Source: CAYMZZ01 sp046297935 (GTDB lineage: Bacteria > Bacteroidota > Bacteroidia > Chitinophagales > Chitinophagaceae). From it: a stretch of DNA of 64,000 bases. This document shows positions 35,825 through 45,377 of this stretch, piece after piece; positions within the stretch are counted from its first letter, which is position 1; each line of letters opens with the position of its first letter. Under the pieces are notes generated by a model that was given only the letters and a program-made list of their open reading frames with translations, searched no databases and had not been told where the DNA came from. The DNA lies in assembly GCA_046297935.1 (NCBI GenBank), contig JBKBHA010000008.1, positions 62,001 through 126,000 of the forward strand, read 5' to 3'. A program made the position numbers and the translations under genes.

Positions 35825-36622
35825 TTAAGGAAGAGGCTCATAAGTGCTTACAAAAACCTCCTTATCACTAAGACCAAACACCGTCAGGTCAATTAACTGT
35901 TCCAATACGAGCTTGTCGCGGTTCAGCGTCCTTACCGTGTATGTTTCGGTGGTGCGGTTCGATGGATCAAAAAGTGAATAGTACTCCTGTGTAAGTGTTT
36001 TTTCATCTTCACTCAACTGCCATCTATCGAATACATTAAAACCGTCGAATGTGCAGGCGCTGGTTCCAAACTGAACTGTGTAGGTGCTGTCGGCCCGCCA
36101 GATAAATATATTATCGCTCTCGCAAGGCTGCATGTCCTCTGCAGGTGGCGTAATAGAGGTCCACATTCGGGAGATGAGTTTCCAGCGACGGCTGTACATA
36201 ATCTGTTGACCAGAGGTGGTAGTATTCAAGGTCAGGTCTTTTTCCACTGCGACGCCCTTGGCGTCTTCAAATCGGAAATTGATCCCTACCAGTTTATCCA
36301 CTTCGTCACCCTGCAGTTGATAAGAAAAATGATACTCATAGTTATCATCGCCTGTACTTACCGGCTCTGCAGTAAGGGTGCCAGTACCGCCAAAACTGTT
36401 ATCCCGCTCCAGGTTAACCGTTTTGTACATAGCAATAGTACCGGCTCCGTTAGGCGCATGTATGTAAAGCGTTGCCTCTACTGTACGTCCCGATTTACCC
36501 GTAATGTTGTCTGGCGTCAAACGAAGTACAGGCATGTTGGGATCGGTCTTTTCCTTTGAACAGCTAACCATGGTGGTAAGACTGATCAGAAAAATGCTAA
36601 TTAAAAAGTTTGTTGGCCGCAT
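35825..36622 (-). CDS. PUL lipoprotein with lipocalin-like C-terminal region
   Basis: The 265-residue protein has a lipobox at MVSCSKEK (Cys21), an N-terminal Ig-like stretch (about 30-130) and a C-terminal lipocalin-like module (about 145-260, RRWKLISRMW to YTVRTLNRDKLVLEQL). That layout is common in small PUL lipoproteins. It may bind glycan at the cell surface alongside SusD. I do not recognise a named family. It lies 11 bases upstream of the DUF4185 gene. A heptamer repeat separates it from the transporter. Confidence 0.55.
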   Translation of the reverse strand: MRPTNFLISIFLISLTTMVSCSKEKTDPNMPVLRLTPDNITGKSGRTVEATLYIHAPNGAGTIAMYKTVNLERDNSFGGTGTLTAEPVSTGDDNYEYHFSYQLQGDEVDKLVGINFRFEDAKGVAVEKDLTLNTTTSGQQIMYSRRWKLISRMWTSITPPAEDMQPCESDNIFIWRADSTYTVQFGTSACTFDGFNVFDRWQLSEDEKTLTQEYYSLFDPSNRTTETYTVRTLNRDKLVLEQLIDLTVFGLSDKEVFVSTYEPLP

Positions 36623-36639
36623 AATCGTTGTTTTTTATC

Positions 36640-36699
36640 GTGAAAGGTGAAACGTGAAACGTGAAAGGTGAAAGGTGAAAGGTTAAAGGTGAAAGGTGA
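36640..36699. repeat. GTGAAAG/GTGAAAC heptamer array
   Basis: About eight heptamers of GTGAAAG or GTGAAAC type are arranged head to tail between the MFS gene and the lipoprotein gene. They belong to the same kind as the array before rnz. The array lies inside the operon, so it could form part of a processing or attenuation structure. Confidence 0.65.
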
Positions 36700-36732
36700 T
36701 TTATTTGATTAAATTGATTTATAAAGAATTGA

Positions 36733-38091
36733 TTAGTTTGGATTTTTGGGTTGCCACATTTGTTGAATTTCTTCAAGGGTTTTTTCCTTGGTTTCGGGTA
36801 CACTACGCCATATAAACAAAAAAGCTGCCACCGACATGGCCATATAAATCCAAAACGTACTGGCAGGTCCAATTGCTTCCAGCAACATGGGAAAGCTTTG
36901 CGACACTGCATAAACCGACAACCAGAGAAAAAAGATGGCTACACCCATCGCCCGGCCTCGCACTGCATTTGGAAAAATTTCTGCAACAACTACAAACGTC
37001 AGAGGTCCGAGGGAGATGGCGAAAAATGATATATACAGTAATATGCCAATCAGTATCCCGATCCCGGCTGTTGCAATATTGCCGAACAGTACGGCAACCA
37101 GGGCCAGACATACAGCCATGCCGGCCGCTCCAATCATCAACAGCTTTTTTCGACCCAGTTGATCAACATACCGGATAGCAACCAGGGTCATGAGCACGTT
37201 GATGCCGCCCACCCAAATTGTTTGCGTGAGTGCAGAGGAGGTGCCGTCGCCGGTTTGTTGAAAAATGACGGGTGCATAATACATGATGGCATTGATGCCG
37301 GTTACCTGGCTAAATACGGCTAACACAATACCGATAATCAAGGCCGTGCGCAGTCCGGGTTTCACCAGATCACTGAACCGTCCTTGTCGCTCGCTAAGCG
37401 ATTCACGTATGGCCAGCAATTCAATTTCCGCTTTTTCTGAACCATTCACTTTGGTCAGTATGTCGCTGGCGTCGTCCCATCGGCGGCGGGCGGCCAGCCA
37501 GCGCGGACTTTCCGGAGCTTTTAGCAGGAGTGCTATGAAGAGAATAGATGGAACGATGCCGGAACCAAACATCCATCTCCAGCCGGTATCAACGTTCCAC
37601 GTATGATCATAAAGCCCGGCTATGATAGCATTCACAAAATAGATCAGCAAGATGCCGATTACGATGCCTAACTGATAAATGGAAATGAGGCGACCCCTTA
37701 TATGTGCTGGCGCAATTTCTGAAATGTAAAGAGGGCTAAGGATAGATGCAATGCCGATTCCAAAACCTCCAATCATTCGAAATGCAATGAAGAGTCCAAG
37801 CCCCTGAGGTATCATGATACCAACTGAAGAAATAGCAAAAGCCCATGCAGATATCATCAGTACTTTCCGACGACCGAGCCGATCGCTCAGCCAGCCCGCA
37901 AGCATAGCACCAATCATGCAACCAATCAAAGCACAGGAGGCTGCCCAGCCTGTCATGGCCGCACTGAGTTTGTACTTCTCTTCAATAAAACCGATTGCAC
38001 CAGCCACCACAGCTGTATCGTAGCCAAACAGCAGGCCGCCGAGCGCAGCAACGAGTGTACATTGATAAATAAATCCTTTGGATGATGCCAT
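36733..38091 (-). CDS. MFS sugar porter
   Basis: The 452-residue protein is a sugar:proton symporter-type transporter of the inner membrane with twelve predicted helices. Signature segments include GGLLFGYDTAVVAGA near the N-terminus, GWLSDRLGRRKVLM after helix 2, and VPETKEKTLEEIQ at the C-terminus, which is the PESPR/PETKG pair typical of sugar porters (PESPRWL is also present). It probably imports mannose or a similar monosaccharide released by GH92. The ATG lies three bases past the isomerase stop, suggesting coupled translation. Confidence 0.9.
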   Translation of the reverse strand: MASSKGFIYQCTLVAALGGLLFGYDTAVVAGAIGFIEEKYKLSAAMTGWAASCALIGCMIGAMLAGWLSDRLGRRKVLMISAWAFAISSVGIMIPQGLGLFIAFRMIGGFGIGIASILSPLYISEIAPAHIRGRLISIYQLGIVIGILLIYFVNAIIAGLYDHTWNVDTGWRWMFGSGIVPSILFIALLLKAPESPRWLAARRRWDDASDILTKVNGSEKAEIELLAIRESLSERQGRFSDLVKPGLRTALIIGIVLAVFSQVTGINAIMYYAPVIFQQTGDGTSSALTQTIWVGGINVLMTLVAIRYVDQLGRKKLLMIGAAGMAVCLALVAVLFGNIATAGIGILIGILLYISFFAISLGPLTFVVVAEIFPNAVRGRAMGVAIFFLWLSVYAVSQSFPMLLEAIGPASTFWIYMAMSVAAFLFIWRSVPETKEKTLEEIQQMWQPKNPN

Positions 38092-38094
38092 ATT

Positions 38095-39876
38095 TTAGTT
38101 TATCCGGTAATCAATTAAATTTTCTTCGCGTACCAGGGCTTTAAGCGTAACGCATTCTTGTCCCTCTGAACTGCCATACGGACGAATGCTGTAGGGCCCT
38201 ACTGCTGCAGGTACAATAAACGTTTCCGCGTAGTGAACAACAAATGGTTCAAATGCACCCACGGGGCTTTCAACAATGGCTTCACGGCCATCGACCAGGT
38301 TGATGACGTTCACAACATTTCCAGTATGGTGATGTACCACTTTGGTAAACCAATGCCGCCTTGTTTCGATAAATGATCCCCTGTGTAAGCCCGTACGCTC
38401 CTCTTCCCAACCATCGCCTACAGCGATCTTTTCAAATCGGTTGAGAATATTTTCTTTTGTCCATTCCGTGGTTCGATCCCACTGTATGGCCTGCTTGCCA
38501 TGCTCCAGTGAAATCGGTCTGGGCTTACCATCGAGGCCCATCCTTCCCCAGTCCCATAACTTGAATGTAAATATGAAGGGGGTGGCGCTGATCTCCAGCA
38601 CGACACTGTTAGCGCCGGAGCAATGAACCGTGCCGGCCGGAATTAATGCATGGTCATGTTTGCGAATGGGCCATTTCTCAACAAATTTTTCTGCATCAAA
38701 AGCGGGCCCGCCCTGCTGTGCTTCTTCGAGATCGCTGATCATAGCCTCACGGTCCACATTCTCTTTAAGTCCGAGATACACAAACGAGTCGTCCTGTGCT
38801 TCCAGGAAATAATAACTTTCATCCTGCGTGTAGGGCATCCCAAATTTTTCGCGGATATATTCTTTGAGCGGATGAACCTGCAAGCTCAGGTTGCCACCTT
38901 CCATGGTATCAAGAAAATCGAAGCGAATGGGAAATTCAGCTCCAAATGCCTCAAACACTTTTGCACCCAGTAATGCTTTGGGTTGATAAAAAACCAGATT
39001 AATCGACGGGGTTTCGAACAGAATATGATCAAATCGGATCAACAGACTGTTTTCTTCGGGAACACAATCGAAACCCCAGGCAAAGTTTCGTTCATTCCTT
39101 TCCAGATCACAAACTTCTTTGAGCCACTGGCCGCCCCAGGGTCCCGGATCAAAAAAAGGAACCACCCTGAATGGCCGGCTCACTGTTGCTTCAAGTGCCT
39201 GCATCAAAGCGACCCCTGTCACCATTTTCGGTTCGTCGGGATGAGTGGTGTCGAGTACATAATCACTTCGATCAAGCAGATTTCGCTTAAGCTTATCGCA
39301 TACCCGCCAGTCAACGAAAAACGCTCGCTTGTATTGGTAAGCGAAAGGCGCGGTAGCGTTGCTGGTGCCAAGGTTGCTTATTTCGTTGCGACGAAAACGC
39401 AGTTGTATTTCCCAGCGTGGCATGTCGGCATAAATCAAAAGCGATGGTTTCAATGGTACCAGCGATGCTCCCGCACCATATAGAATAACCAGCTCGTCTT
39501 TATTTCTCTCTATCTGTTGTGCCAGCAATTCCAACTGCCCCATATCATAAAAGTCACGCAAGGTCAGCGTAGTCATATAGCCAAAAACGGGATCGTCGGT
39601 TATAAACGGGAACAACAGGGGCTCCAATTTATCGGGGGCCAGCATAAAATCTTCCATGTTGATCCAGACGGCATCGGAAAACCTTGCACTGAGCGCCGCA
39701 ACAATTCCTTCGGTCTGCACACCATGATAACATTCCAGGCAAATTACTTTTCTGCCGGTACCCAATTGCGTGAGCTTGTCAGCCAGTTCGCCGGAAATTT
39801 CTTCCCAGCCTACGCAGCCGTTGTAGCCATGAACAACTACTTCGGGAAACTTATCAAAATTCGAATTATACAACAC
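38095..39876 (-). CDS. class I mannose-6-phosphate isomerase-like protein with N-terminal extra domain
   Basis: The C-terminal ~330 residues follow the cupin-type phosphomannose isomerase pattern: LSLQVHPLKEYIREKFG (metal Gln/His), QDESYYFLEA (Glu side) and HALIPAGTVHCSGAN (His). This region would interconvert mannose-6-phosphate and fructose-6-phosphate. The first ~220 residues form an additional domain with kinase-like features (VICLECYHGV, VILYGAGASLV, FVDWRVCDKLKRNLL) but no clear P-loop. The start codon at 39874-39876 is GTG. It sits directly after SusD in the mannoside locus. Confidence 0.75.
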   Translation of the reverse strand: MLYNSNFDKFPEVVVHGYNGCVGWEEISGELADKLTQLGTGRKVICLECYHGVQTEGIVAALSARFSDAVWINMEDFMLAPDKLEPLLFPFITDDPVFGYMTTLTLRDFYDMGQLELLAQQIERNKDELVILYGAGASLVPLKPSLLIYADMPRWEIQLRFRRNEISNLGTSNATAPFAYQYKRAFFVDWRVCDKLKRNLLDRSDYVLDTTHPDEPKMVTGVALMQALEATVSRPFRVVPFFDPGPWGGQWLKEVCDLERNERNFAWGFDCVPEENSLLIRFDHILFETPSINLVFYQPKALLGAKVFEAFGAEFPIRFDFLDTMEGGNLSLQVHPLKEYIREKFGMPYTQDESYYFLEAQDDSFVYLGLKENVDREAMISDLEEAQQGGPAFDAEKFVEKWPIRKHDHALIPAGTVHCSGANSVVLEISATPFIFTFKLWDWGRMGLDGKPRPISLEHGKQAIQWDRTTEWTKENILNRFEKIAVGDGWEEERTGLHRGSFIETRRHWFTKVVHHHTGNVVNVINLVDGREAIVESPVGAFEPFVVHYAETFIVPAAVGPYSIRPYGSSEGQECVTLKALVREENLIDYRIN

Positions 39877-39903
39877 CTGTCTTTTATAGTGAACATATTA
39901 TTG

Positions 39904-41397
39904 TTAATACCCCTGGTTTTGATCCAGATTCGGATTCAGATCCACCTCTCGCTGGGGCAGCGGGAAAAGATAGTTGCGTGCAGCCGGTATTACGCCTGGT
40001 TTTGCCAGCGGCACCTGTTGTTCAAGTTTACCGGTTCTCACAAGATCAAACCATCGCTGTCCTTCAAAAACGAATTCCAGCATCCGCTCCTCTAATACAG
40101 CAGCCCGAAACTGTTCCTTACTGAGGCCGCTGTAGTCGGGTACGGCATTGGCATAGCCCGATCCATCGAAACGGGCCCGTTTACGAATCTTGTTGATATA
40201 CTCGTGTGCTACGCTGGAGCGATCCAGCTCATTTTCTGCTTCGGCATACATCAACAAGACGTCGGCATAACGGATCACCGGAAAATCGTTGGAAGAACTG
40301 TTGCCTTGTGGCTCTGCAGCCCGATCCCAGTATTTTTGTACGTAGGGGCGAATGGTATAAGCTCCATTGGGGTCATTGATCTCTGTCAGAAAATTAACAG
40401 CACGACGACGATCATCGACCTCAAATTGATTGTACAGGTATTGTGTTGGTATTTGCCAGCCCTGCGCATTTTGTACTCCCTCCGCACTCAGGGCATTGGG
40501 CAGTAGTCGCACATTAAACTGACCGGCCTCCCAGAAAATAATGGCACCACCTGCATCGCCAAACCCAACGGAAAAGATTGCTTCTTTTCCCGCACGGCTC
40601 GACAATTTAAATACGTCTGCATAATCCTCCCATAGTTCGTACTGTTGAGAGTCGATCACTTTTTTGGCGTAGATAGATGTCTGCTCCCAATTCTCGCGAG
40701 TAAGGTAAACTTTTGCCAGGATGGCATTGGCAGCACCCCTGGTTGCCCGACCACGGCCGTTACCGGCATCATAGGAAGGCGGCAACGCGCTTGCGGCCTG
40801 GTCCAGATCGGAAATGATCTGGGTATAGATTTCATCCACTGTTGCTTCTGCCGGCAACAACTCGTTATTCTCGTTTAACAGCAATGGCACTTCGCCAAAC
40901 ATCCGTACAAGATTGAAGTACATCAAGCCGCGCAGGAATCTTGCTTCTCCCACCAATCGGTCACGAAGCGCCTCATTCATCTGAATTCCAGGAATGCGTG
41001 CAATGGCAATATTGGCGAGCGTGATAGTTTTATAATGCATGCCCCATATTTCTTCCATACTTGGATTCATGGGCGTATGGGTGAAATTGGATATCTGATC
41101 AAAGTTGGCGGCGCCCAGCTGATTGTTGAGCATTTCGTCGGATGCCAAACCTATGCTGACCCAAAATGTACTGTGATAAACACCGGCTGTATTGCCACCC
41201 ACGGCGAAATTATCGACCGAATTGAGGTAAGCATATATTGCATTGACAGCCGCAATGGCATCAGATTCGGTTTTGTAAAAATTTTGAATCGTCACCTGGT
41301 TACTGGGATCTTCTTCCAAAAATTTTTTACAGGAACTCAGTCCGGCCATTGCCAGCAACAGCAGACAGAAAAATTTAAAAATGGTAGTATGTTTCAT
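39904..41397 (-). CDS. SusD/RagB-family outer-membrane glycan-binding lipoprotein
   Basis: I start at MKHTTIFKFFCLLLLAMAG (41397). The longer frame uses a TTG. The 497-residue protein has a lipobox GLSSCKKFLEEDPSNQV, a SusD-like TPR fold (EARFLRGLMYFNLVRMFGEVPL, typical of the RagB family) and a C-terminal SusD domain (RWFDLVRTGKLEQQ). It binds glycan at the cell surface as a lid on the SusC barrel. The gene follows susC by 9-18 bases and should be cotranscribed. Confidence 0.95.
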   Translation of the reverse strand: MKHTTIFKFFCLLLLAMAGLSSCKKFLEEDPSNQVTIQNFYKTESDAIAAVNAIYAYLNSVDNFAVGGNTAGVYHSTFWVSIGLASDEMLNNQLGAANFDQISNFTHTPMNPSMEEIWGMHYKTITLANIAIARIPGIQMNEALRDRLVGEARFLRGLMYFNLVRMFGEVPLLLNENNELLPAEATVDEIYTQIISDLDQAASALPPSYDAGNGRGRATRGAANAILAKVYLTRENWEQTSIYAKKVIDSQQYELWEDYADVFKLSSRAGKEAIFSVGFGDAGGAIIFWEAGQFNVRLLPNALSAEGVQNAQGWQIPTQYLYNQFEVDDRRRAVNFLTEINDPNGAYTIRPYVQKYWDRAAEPQGNSSSNDFPVIRYADVLLMYAEAENELDRSSVAHEYINKIRKRARFDGSGYANAVPDYSGLSKEQFRAAVLEERMLEFVFEGQRWFDLVRTGKLEQQVPLAKPGVIPAARNYLFPLPQREVDLNPNLDQNQGY

Positions 41398-41415
41398 AAT
41401 AAACAAGCTTAATGG

Positions 41416-44400
41416 TTAGAAGGATGCGCTTAGCCCAAGTTGGAATATACGGGCCTGTGGGTAACCACCGAGATCTATGCCTATCAGGGTAGTACTTTGA
41501 CCAAAACTGTTAGCTTCGGGATCATAACCAGAGTAATCTGTAATGGTCAGCAGGTTGGTTCCGCTGGCGTAGAATCGGAGATTGCTCAGGCCTATTTTGC
41601 TGCCAATTCGCGATGGCAGGTTATAGGCAAGCGTAACATTTCGCAGGCGGATATAAGAAGCATCTTCAACGATGGCCGACGATATGATGCCGACGTCGAG
41701 GCTTCCGGCCGCCAGTGCCCTGGGGTATTTATTGCTCGGATTGTCCGGCGTCCATCGATTCAAAGCTGCGTCGGCAAGCAGGTTCTGTTGGCCATTGAAG
41801 TTCTGCAGATCGAGATTATTGAAATTCGCCATCTTGTTTCCCTGTGCTCCCTGGAAGAAGAACGACAGTTCAAAATTGCCATAGGAGATATTATTGCCAA
41901 AGCCCCAGGTAAACTTAGGTTGGGCGGTACCAAGGATGGTCCGGTCATTGGCATCAATGCGACCATCTTTGTTGATGTCGCGATAGCGACGATCGCCCGC
42001 TCTTGCATGCGATGCAGGATTTGGTGCACCCGGCTCCTGCCCTACCAGCACCGGACTGGAAGCTGCTTCCGCGTCCGACTGGAATATTCCGTCGAACTGA
42101 TAGCCATAAAAAGTTCCAATGGCCACTCCTTCGCGAAGCAAAATTGAATTCTGAAGAATGACATCGGTTTCGCTGTTGAGGTTGACAATCTTATTCCGGT
42201 TCAGTGAAAAATTGAACGAGCTGGTCCATTCCAGTTTGCCTTTCAGATTAATGGTACGAAGGTCCAGATCAACACCCCAGTTGTCGATATTGCCGATATT
42301 CAGAAGCGTGTAGGCGAAACCGGTTGTCAGAGGTATCGGGCTCGACAACAAGAGATCGTTGGTACGCTTTCTGTAATAGTCAGCGGTAAAATTGATCCGG
42401 TTACGGAAAAGGGAAAGATCAAGCCCTAAGTCAAGCTGGCGGGTAGTTTCCCACTTCAGGTTGGTATTTACGTACGAAAGTGGTTCACGGCCTGTAAATA
42501 CTTCATGACTGGTACCGGCATTAAATACGCCCTCCCCGAAAGGACCAACAAGCGAAAGAGATTGGTAAGGCGGGATGGCCTGATTACCAATAACCCCATA
42601 GCTGGCACGAAGTTTTAAATCGTTCACCGCGTTCAGGTTCTCCATGAAATCTTCTTTCGACACTCGCCATGCAACCGCACCAGATGGAAAGAAGCCGTAT
42701 TTGTTTCCTTCAGCAAACTTTGAGGAACCATCCACACGACCAGTAAGTGTGAACAGATATTTGTCGTCGAGAGTGTAGTTCACCCGACCGAGATAGGAAA
42801 CCATGCTCCATTCCGACTCACTGTTGGCCGGCTTTTGCGGATTGAGTGCTGCACCAATGTTGTGATAGCCTGTACGATTATCGGGGAAGTCGAAGGCATA
42901 TACAAACATCTGCTCATTCTTGAACTGCTGCATAGTATACCCTAACACCGCATTTACACTGTGGCGATTACCAAAGTAGTTCGAATAATTCAGGGTATTT
43001 TCATTAAGCCAGGTGTTGCCCACCGAACGGCCGAGGGAGGCTTCACCATTGCTCGCTTCAGTGCGTTTAAGAAAATTGGGACCAAAACTATTTTCGCTGT
43101 TGGTATAGGCATCCAGGCCAAAACTGGTACGGAAGCTCCAGTTTTTGTTGAATGCGTATTGTGCATATACATTACCCAGGAATCGGGACAAGGTAGTGCT
43201 GGATGTATACTCTTTCGCCTCAGCGATCGGATTACCCAATATTTTGCCACGATCGTTTTCGAAGGTGTATCCTCCGTCCACTGTTGAATCATACACCGGC
43301 AGCACCGGGTTAAACAGCAAGGCAGAAGTTACCACACCAGGCACTATTTGCCCTGCGTTGGTAAGCACCCCGATGCTGTTGATACGTGAATAAGTGATGG
43401 AGTTACCTACCGTGAGTTTGTCTGTTACTTTCTGTTCGAGATTGGTGCGGAAAGAGTAGCGTTTGAAACGCGAACTTTCAATGATGCCTTTCTGATCGAA
43501 AAAAGATCCGGAAATATTGTATTTAGTTCGATCGTTACCTCCCGAGAAGGAGAGTTGATAGTTCGACATGGGAGCCGGGCGAAACAATTCGTCATGCCAG
43601 TCGGTGCCCTCGCCCAGGTTGGGAGGATTGACGTACACCGGGGTCTGGTTTGCATTTAGTTTGGCTTCGTTTACAAAGTCAGCATACTGGGCCGCGTTTA
43701 GCACTTTCAATTTGTTGCCGATCGTTTGAATACCCTGATAAGTTTCGAAGCTAAGTGTGCCTTTGCCCGACCTGCCACGCTTGGTTGTGATCAATACCAC
43801 ACCGTTGGCACCACGCGAGCCATACATCGCGGTAGCCGAAGCATCTTTCAGCACTTCTATTGATTCAATATCGCTGGGATTAATGGAGGAAAGGGCACTG
43901 ATACGCGGGCCGCGAGTGCCTCCCACGCTGAGGTCTGCCCCATCGCTATTAACCAGCATACCATCCACCACATAAAGTGGTTCGTTGCCGGCATTAATGG
44001 AGCTGGTACCACGGATGCGAATGGATGTTTCGGCCCCCGGCTTTCCGGAAACCTGTGTTACCTGCACACCTGCAGCGCGACCCTGCAGTTGCTGGTCAAG
44101 ACTCGTCGCAGGTACAGCGCGCAATTCCTCACCGCGTACCGACACCACCGAGCCGGTGAGGTCGCTCTTACGAGCCGTACCATAGCCAATCACTACCACG
44201 TTGCTAAGTTCAGCCGGGTTTTCACTCAGTCTGATTTCCATCGGACCTGAACCAACCGGCACTTCACGGGTGATATAACCGACAAATGATACAACCAATG
44301 TTGTTTTTCCCGACACCGCCGGCAGACTGAATGCGCCTTCCGCGTTGGTCGTTACCGACCTGGTATCATCTTTAAGCGAAACGGTGGCCCCGGAAAGTGG

Positions 44401-44529
44401 CTGGCCATCGGAAGTACGCACCGTACCAGTAATGTTTCGACCGGTCTCCTGGGCCAATAGGCCGATTGCCGGAAAGATCAGTGCCAGCCCCAACAGGAGC
44501 AGCCCGACCGAGAGGACTTTTTTTCTCAT
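41416..44529 (-). CDS. SusC/RagA-family TonB-dependent outer-membrane transporter
   Basis: The 1037-residue protein imports oligosaccharides across the outer membrane using TonB energy. It has a signal peptide (about 1-26), a carboxypeptidase-D-like N-terminal domain (ITGTVRTSDGQPLSGATVSL), a TonB-box area (NVVVIGYGTARKSDLTG), a plug (LQGRAAGVQVTQVSGKPG) and a 22-strand barrel ending QLGLSASF with terminal Phe. With SusD it is the hallmark of a polysaccharide utilization locus. The upstream gap holds a palindrome likely bound by the GntR regulator. Confidence 0.96.
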   Translation of the reverse strand: MRKKVLSVGLLLLGLALIFPAIGLLAQETGRNITGTVRTSDGQPLSGATVSLKDDTRSVTTNAEGAFSLPAVSGKTTLVVSFVGYITREVPVGSGPMEIRLSENPAELSNVVVIGYGTARKSDLTGSVVSVRGEELRAVPATSLDQQLQGRAAGVQVTQVSGKPGAETSIRIRGTSSINAGNEPLYVVDGMLVNSDGADLSVGGTRGPRISALSSINPSDIESIEVLKDASATAMYGSRGANGVVLITTKRGRSGKGTLSFETYQGIQTIGNKLKVLNAAQYADFVNEAKLNANQTPVYVNPPNLGEGTDWHDELFRPAPMSNYQLSFSGGNDRTKYNISGSFFDQKGIIESSRFKRYSFRTNLEQKVTDKLTVGNSITYSRINSIGVLTNAGQIVPGVVTSALLFNPVLPVYDSTVDGGYTFENDRGKILGNPIAEAKEYTSSTTLSRFLGNVYAQYAFNKNWSFRTSFGLDAYTNSENSFGPNFLKRTEASNGEASLGRSVGNTWLNENTLNYSNYFGNRHSVNAVLGYTMQQFKNEQMFVYAFDFPDNRTGYHNIGAALNPQKPANSESEWSMVSYLGRVNYTLDDKYLFTLTGRVDGSSKFAEGNKYGFFPSGAVAWRVSKEDFMENLNAVNDLKLRASYGVIGNQAIPPYQSLSLVGPFGEGVFNAGTSHEVFTGREPLSYVNTNLKWETTRQLDLGLDLSLFRNRINFTADYYRKRTNDLLLSSPIPLTTGFAYTLLNIGNIDNWGVDLDLRTINLKGKLEWTSSFNFSLNRNKIVNLNSETDVILQNSILLREGVAIGTFYGYQFDGIFQSDAEAASSPVLVGQEPGAPNPASHARAGDRRYRDINKDGRIDANDRTILGTAQPKFTWGFGNNISYGNFELSFFFQGAQGNKMANFNNLDLQNFNGQQNLLADAALNRWTPDNPSNKYPRALAAGSLDVGIISSAIVEDASYIRLRNVTLAYNLPSRIGSKIGLSNLRFYASGTNLLTITDYSGYDPEANSFGQSTTLIGIDLGGYPQARIFQLGLSASF

Positions 44530-44573
44530 TACGCAAGCGTTAATCGTTAGTAAAGCAAAATTTATATGTTCGA

Positions 44574-44585
44574 ATGTATATACAT
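44574..44585. promoter_or_regulatory. candidate GntR operator upstream of susC
   Basis: ATGTATATACAT is a perfect palindrome of ATGT-N4-ACAT form, 45-56 bases ahead of the susC start. The same form lies in front of the gntR gene at 45364-45375. It also lies next to an ATGTTCG half-site at about 44567. Confidence 0.5.
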
Positions 44586-44624
44586 ATTACCCGACAGAAA
44601 ACTCCTTGCAAGATGGAGTATTTC

Positions 44625-45353
44625 CTACCGCGCAATATCAATCGTATACGTAAATCGATCGGCCCGATAGTACCCCAGGTTGTATTCAATGGGGCGGTCA
44701 CCAGGGTCGCAAACAACCCTTTTCCTAAACAGGATGGGGTCGCCCGGTTTCACATTGAGCAGTTTACTGATCCGCGAATCGGCCAGTATGGCGCTGATAC
44801 CTTCTCGCGAAAGTGCTGCTACAATATGGTGTTTCTTTTCCAGCGTCTCGTACAGCGGCTTTGAAAAATCGTCATCGGCTGTTAGCCCTGTGCGGGGATG
44901 GAAATAGGAAACAAAGTGTACTATCGGTCCAGAGTCAGGCCCCTTCAATCTCTCCATTTTCAACACTTTCACACCGTCATTTATTTTGAAGAGCTGCTGT
45001 ATCTCTTTATCGGGCACCACCATACTCACCTTGATACTGTAATTTTTGAACACTACCCCCTTCTCATCCATTTCGTGGGTGAAACTCGTCCACTTATTCA
45101 GCTTTGTGCTGATATTATTTTTGGCCACTTTGGTACCAACGCCCTTTTTCCGAATAAGCAACCTTTCATACACCAGTTTATTGGTAGCCTGGCGAACGGT
45201 ACTGCGCGAAATGCCCAGGCGCTGGGCCATGTGAATTTCATTAGGAAGAAGTTTGCCGTTTTGATATTCAGGCTGGTCGATCAGCTTTCTAAGCATCTCT
45301 TCTACCTGTACATGCAGCGGCAGGGAACTGTTGTGATCGATGACAAAATCCAT
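44625..45353 (-). CDS. GntR/HutC-family transcriptional regulator
   Basis: The 242-residue protein has an N-terminal winged HTH (LPNEIHMAQRLGISRSTVRQATNKL) and a C-terminal UTRA ligand-binding domain (about 85-240). HutC-type regulators usually repress sugar or amino-sugar genes until a phosphorylated or free sugar binds. It is transcribed toward susC, with only 95 bases between them. Its own promoter has a well-placed operator-like palindrome, so autoregulation is likely. Here it probably senses a mannoside-derived sugar (inference). Confidence 0.9.
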   Translation of the reverse strand: MDFVIDHNSSLPLHVQVEEMLRKLIDQPEYQNGKLLPNEIHMAQRLGISRSTVRQATNKLVYERLLIRKKGVGTKVAKNNISTKLNKWTSFTHEMDEKGVVFKNYSIKVSMVVPDKEIQQLFKINDGVKVLKMERLKGPDSGPIVHFVSYFHPRTGLTADDDFSKPLYETLEKKHHIVAALSREGISAILADSRISKLLNVKPGDPILFRKRVVCDPGDRPIEYNLGYYRADRFTYTIDIAR

Positions 45354-45363
45354 GCTTGTCTAT

Positions 45364-45375
45364 ATGTTCGTACAT
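45364..45375. promoter_or_regulatory. candidate GntR operator in its own promoter
   Basis: ATGTTCGTACAT has the ATGT-N4-ACAT form and begins 11 bases upstream of the gntR ATG. It overlaps the expected transcription start that follows the -7 box at 45378-45385. The flanking T and A extend the dyad to 14 bases. Confidence 0.5.
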
Positions 45376-45377
45376 AC

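Noticed and set aside
36597..36911. 104-codon minus frame over the heptamer array
   Set aside because: It translates the repeat into LSPFTFH units and overlaps the transporter in another frame.
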